From contig NZ_JAAXPO010000006.1 in the NCBI RefSeq assembly GCF_012396485.1, positions 62,001 to 126,000 of the forward strand: a DNA stretch of 64,000 bases. Direction: 5' to 3'. The notes beneath the pieces are model-generated. The model was not told the DNA's origin and did no database searches. It was given only the letters and a program-made list of their open reading frames with translations. The position numbers and the translations under genes are program-made. Position 1 is the first letter of the stretch; every line of letters starts with the position of its first letter. Positions 61,964-64,000 of the stretch are shown here, piece after piece. The DNA is from Leuconostoc holzapfelii. GTDB taxonomy: Bacteria; Bacillota; Bacilli; Lactobacillales; Lactobacillaceae.

Positions 61964-62875
61964 TTAATAATCTTCTTGACGATAACCTAACGTTTGTAAA
62001 GCTTGTGGTCGATCACGCCAGCGTGGTTCCACCTTCACCCAGGTTTCCAAGAAGACCTTGTCGCCCATTAACCGTTCAATATCTTTACGTGCGCGTGTGC
62101 CGATGTTTTTGATCATCGTCCCCTGCTTACCAATAATGATATTTTTTTGCGTTGGTCGTTCCACAATAATTGATGCTTGGATATGAATCTTATCTTCACT
62201 TTCACGTGCGATTTTATCAATCACAACTGCAACAGAGTGAGGAACTTCTTGTCGCGTCAATTGTAAGACTTTTTCACGAATTAACTCTCCGATGACAAAA
62301 CGTTCTGGGTGATCTGTGAGTTGATCAGCATCAAAATACTGCGGGCCTTCATCAAGATTTGCCACGATATTATCGAGCAATTCTGGCACGTTATCCCCTT
62401 CACGCGCAGAAATTGGGAAAACTTCAGTCCAAGCGGGGGCGTCTTCTTGATAACTCGCAATCACTTGCAGTAATTCCGGTGGCGCAATCAAGTCGACCTT
62501 GTTAATCAACAAATAGATTGGCGTCTCCTTCACTTCTTTCAAACGATTAATAATAAAGTCATCACCTCGGCCACGCGGCATCGATGCATCTACCACGAAC
62601 CAGATCGCGTCGGCCTCATGTAGCGCTGAAAAAGCAGATTTTACCATGAAGTCGCCAAGCGAGTTTTGCGGCTTATGCACACCAGGTGTGTCGATAAAAA
62701 CGACTTGCGCCGCATCTGTTGTGTAAATGCCTTGAATCTTATTTCTCGTCGTTTGTGCCTTGTCTGACATGATGGCAATTTTTTCACCAACAATACGATT
62801 GAGCAAGGTTGATTTTCCCACATTTGGGCGGCCAATAATGGCTACAAAACCAGATTTGAAAGGTGTTTCTGTCAT
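61964..62875 (-). CDS. era: GTPase Era
   Basis: The 303-residue protein has G1 [10 protein letters not shown]2 [10 protein letters not shown]3 [10 protein letters not shown]4 NKVD and G5 SAREGDN, and a C-terminal KH domain ([19 protein letters not shown]) that binds the 3' end of 16S rRNA. It matures the small ribosomal subunit. Length is typical. The upstream ribosome binding site is weak. Confidence 0.97.
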   Translation of the reverse strand: MTETPFKSGFVAIIGRPNVGKSTLLNRIVGEKIAIMSDKAQTTRNKIQGIYTTDAAQVVFIDTPGVHKPQNSLGDFMVKSAFSALHEADAIWFVVDASMPRGRGDDFIINRLKEVKETPIYLLINKVDLIAPPELLQVIASYQEDAPAWTEVFPISAREGDNVPELLDNIVANLDEGPQYFDADQLTDHPERFVIGELIREKVLQLTRQEVPHSVAVVIDKIARESEDKIHIQASIIVERPTQKNIIIGKQGTMIKNIGTRARKDIERLMGDKVFLETWVKVEPRWRDRPQALQTLGYRQEDY

Positions 62876-62967
62876 TTTTTTTGCGACGCCTAGGTCGACT
62901 TTCTCCTATTTACAGCCTACTGGCAAGATGCCAATAGACAACTATTTTGCCCTAAATCGAGCCAACG

Positions 62968-63444
62968 TTATTTTTGAAAATGGTGCAACAAATCAGAAAA
63001 ATTGGTGACAATTCCAAATTGGCGCCAAACATACGGCTGAAAAATCAATAACAAAATGATGATTTCAACGCCGACCGCTACCAATACCGCACCGGCAGCC
63101 ACATCTTTGGCCAGTTTTGCCAAAGGATGATATTTTTTCTCCACAACCAAATCAACCACGGCTTCAATAATCGTATTCAAGAATTCACTGAAGATCACGA
63201 TAAAGACTGCCATCGTCACCCAAAGCCAATCTGAACGATACAATCCATAATGCAAACCCGCCACTAAAATGAGAAACGCCAACAAAATGTGGATGCGCAT
63301 GTTACGCTCGCGCACTAAAATCAGCCATATCCCGTTTAATGAGTTACGCATCGCTCGAAAAAAATTCCGATTTCGCGTTGTTTGCTGCTTGATTGCTTCC
63401 GGTTCACCGACTAATTTTGTCTGTTCGTTATCTCTTGAGGCCAT
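62968..63444 (-). CDS. dgkA: Diacylglycerol/undecaprenol kinase family protein
   Basis: The 158-residue protein has a polar N-terminus (about 1-45) and three membrane helices. The motif EFLNTIIEAVVDLV followed by HPLAKLAKDVAAGAVLV is the catalytic signature of prokaryotic DgkA. In Gram-positive bacteria it phosphorylates undecaprenol for wall synthesis. The start overlaps the ybeY end by 17 bases and lies inside the conserved ybeY-dgkA-era order. Confidence 0.92.
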   Translation of the reverse strand: MASRDNEQTKLVGEPEAIKQQTTRNRNFFRAMRNSLNGIWLILVRERNMRIHILLAFLILVAGLHYGLYRSDWLWVTMAVFIVIFSEFLNTIIEAVVDLVVEKKYHPLAKLAKDVAAGAVLVAVGVEIIILLLIFQPYVWRQFGIVTNFSDLLHHFQK

Positions 63445-63901
63445 AATCATCCAAAATCTTTCGCTGCAAATCAAACATTTCCTTCTCTTCAGCATCACCT
63501 AACATGTGATCATACCCGTTGAGATGAAGAAAGCCATGGACCACCAAGAAGCCAAGTTCTCGTTCGTAACTATGACCCAGATATGCTGCTTGCGACGCAA
63601 TCACGTCAACTGAGACAATAATATCACCAATATTTTTGGCGAGCCCTTCAACCGCTTCCAATTGGTCAAAAACATCATCGCCTTCCTCAATAGCAAAGCT
63701 AATCACATCTGTGGGCTTGTCCACGCCACGATATTCACGATTATAGCGTTGAATTTCATCATTATTGACAAAAGTAATCGACATTTCAGTGTCATCAGGC
63801 AAATCTAATGCTTGGCCGGCAAAATCAATGACGGCAGTCACGAGATCACGATGGTACTGACTCACGCCAGCTTGCGCTTGGTCAATTATGGCTAAATCCA
63901 T
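63428..63901 (-). CDS. ybeY: Endoribonuclease YbeY (rRNA maturation)
   Basis: The 157-residue protein has the zinc site HGFLHLNGYDH. It is an endoribonuclease in 16S rRNA 3'-end maturation and ribosome quality control. The frame opens at 63964, but the ATG at 63901 follows AAAGGAG. It overlaps the phoH end by 20 bases and the dgkA start by 17 bases. Confidence 0.95.
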   Translation of the reverse strand: MDLAIIDQAQAGVSQYHRDLVTAVIDFAGQALDLPDDTEMSITFVNNDEIQRYNREYRGVDKPTDVISFAIEEGDDVFDQLEAVEGLAKNIGDIIVSVDVIASQAAYLGHSYERELGFLVVHGFLHLNGYDHMLGDAEEKEMFDLQRKILDDYGLKR

Positions 63902-64000
63902 GGGCTGTCTGCTCCTTTTTATTGGCAAGTTGTGCTGTTTCAGCGGCATCATAAGCATTAACAATCAATCCAACCACCGGATGGCGAACCACGTCGGCAC
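63882..64000 (-). CDS. phoH: PhoH-like protein, C-terminal end only
   Basis: Read on the minus strand, the last 39 codons spell ADVVRHPVVGLIVNAYDAAE and a polar tail, ending in TGA at 63884-63882. DVVRHPVV-IV-AY is the typical PhoH C-terminal motif (PhoH family ATPase, with ybeY downstream as in other Firmicutes). The rest of the gene lies beyond the right edge. Confidence 0.88.
   Translation of the reverse strand, partial: ADVVRHPVVGLIVNAYDAAETAQLANKKEQTAHGFSHN

Noticed and set aside
1-64000. Mobile elements, tRNA or rRNA genes
   Set aside because: I found no transposase, integrase, terminal repeats, tRNA cloverleaf or rRNA sequence; the inter-gene gaps are mostly short and filled by promoters and terminators.

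Overview
The window looks like chromosome of a heterofermentative lactic acid bacterium of the Leuconostocaceae, most likely Weissella. This is an inference from gene content: a class 1A dihydroorotate dehydrogenase, a malolactic locus, a 2,3-butanediol-type dehydrogenase, a mannose-family PTS with a cre site, low-GC Gram-positive promoters and GGAGG ribosome binding sites, and base composition that looks moderate by eye. I see no IS element, prophage, CRISPR array, rRNA or tRNA. Most genes lie on the minus strand, and most units end in clear intrinsic terminators.

Layout. 1-145: an FMN riboswitch with its promoter, running off the left edge. 185-5807: AI-2E-type exporter, LytR-CpsA-Psr enzyme, Kup potassium transporter and a lactonase. 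5900-10905: the most unusual unit, in which two tandem TPP riboswitches, each with its own terminator, precede an NCS2 nucleobase-type permease, a LuxE-like acyl-protein synthetase (frameshifted here), a LuxC-like acyl reductase and a short-chain dehydrogenase. 10918-13186: glutathione peroxidase, butanediol-type dehydrogenase and FMN reductase. 13252-18412: malolactic enzyme, 2-hydroxycarboxylate transporter, LysR regulator and an ArsB/NhaD-type transporter. 18444-21436: PnuC with a structured leader, a uracil-DNA glycosylase, and a preQ1-I riboswitch controlling queT plus an SDR. 21497-24799: rpoD and dnaG behind a consensus promoter and a terminator-like leader hairpin. 24879-28921: MMPL transporter and divergent TetR with a palindromic operator. 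28983-33439: an MFS protein with a hidden ribosome binding site, and a mannose-family PTS operon. 33532-39525: topA, dprA, an ABC-F protein and pyrD.

39554-45330 is a haem-acquisition locus: a NEAT protein, a binding protein, a permease and an ATPase in one operon, divergent from a large wall-anchored leucine-rich-repeat/NEAT protein reminiscent of Bacillus IlsA. 45417-50423 holds ackA, an amidase, a CPBP protease, 5-formyl-THF cyclo-ligase and glyA. 50537-55632 is the threonine pathway, with thrC divergent from hom-thrB-aspartate kinase. 55676-64000 holds an M20 peptidase, pepN, a histidine phosphatase, ansA and the conserved recO-era-dgkA-ybeY-phoH block, with phoH cut by the right edge.

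The best candidate for an undescribed system is the TPP-controlled operon. LuxE plus LuxC plus an SDR could activate a carboxylic acid and reduce it to aldehyde and then alcohol. TPP control and a nucleobase-type permease suggest that the acid is a thiamine fragment (for example the pyrimidine carboxylate or thiazole acetate) being salvaged to a usable alcohol precursor. The substrate is a hypothesis, and the luxE reading frame is broken in this sequence.
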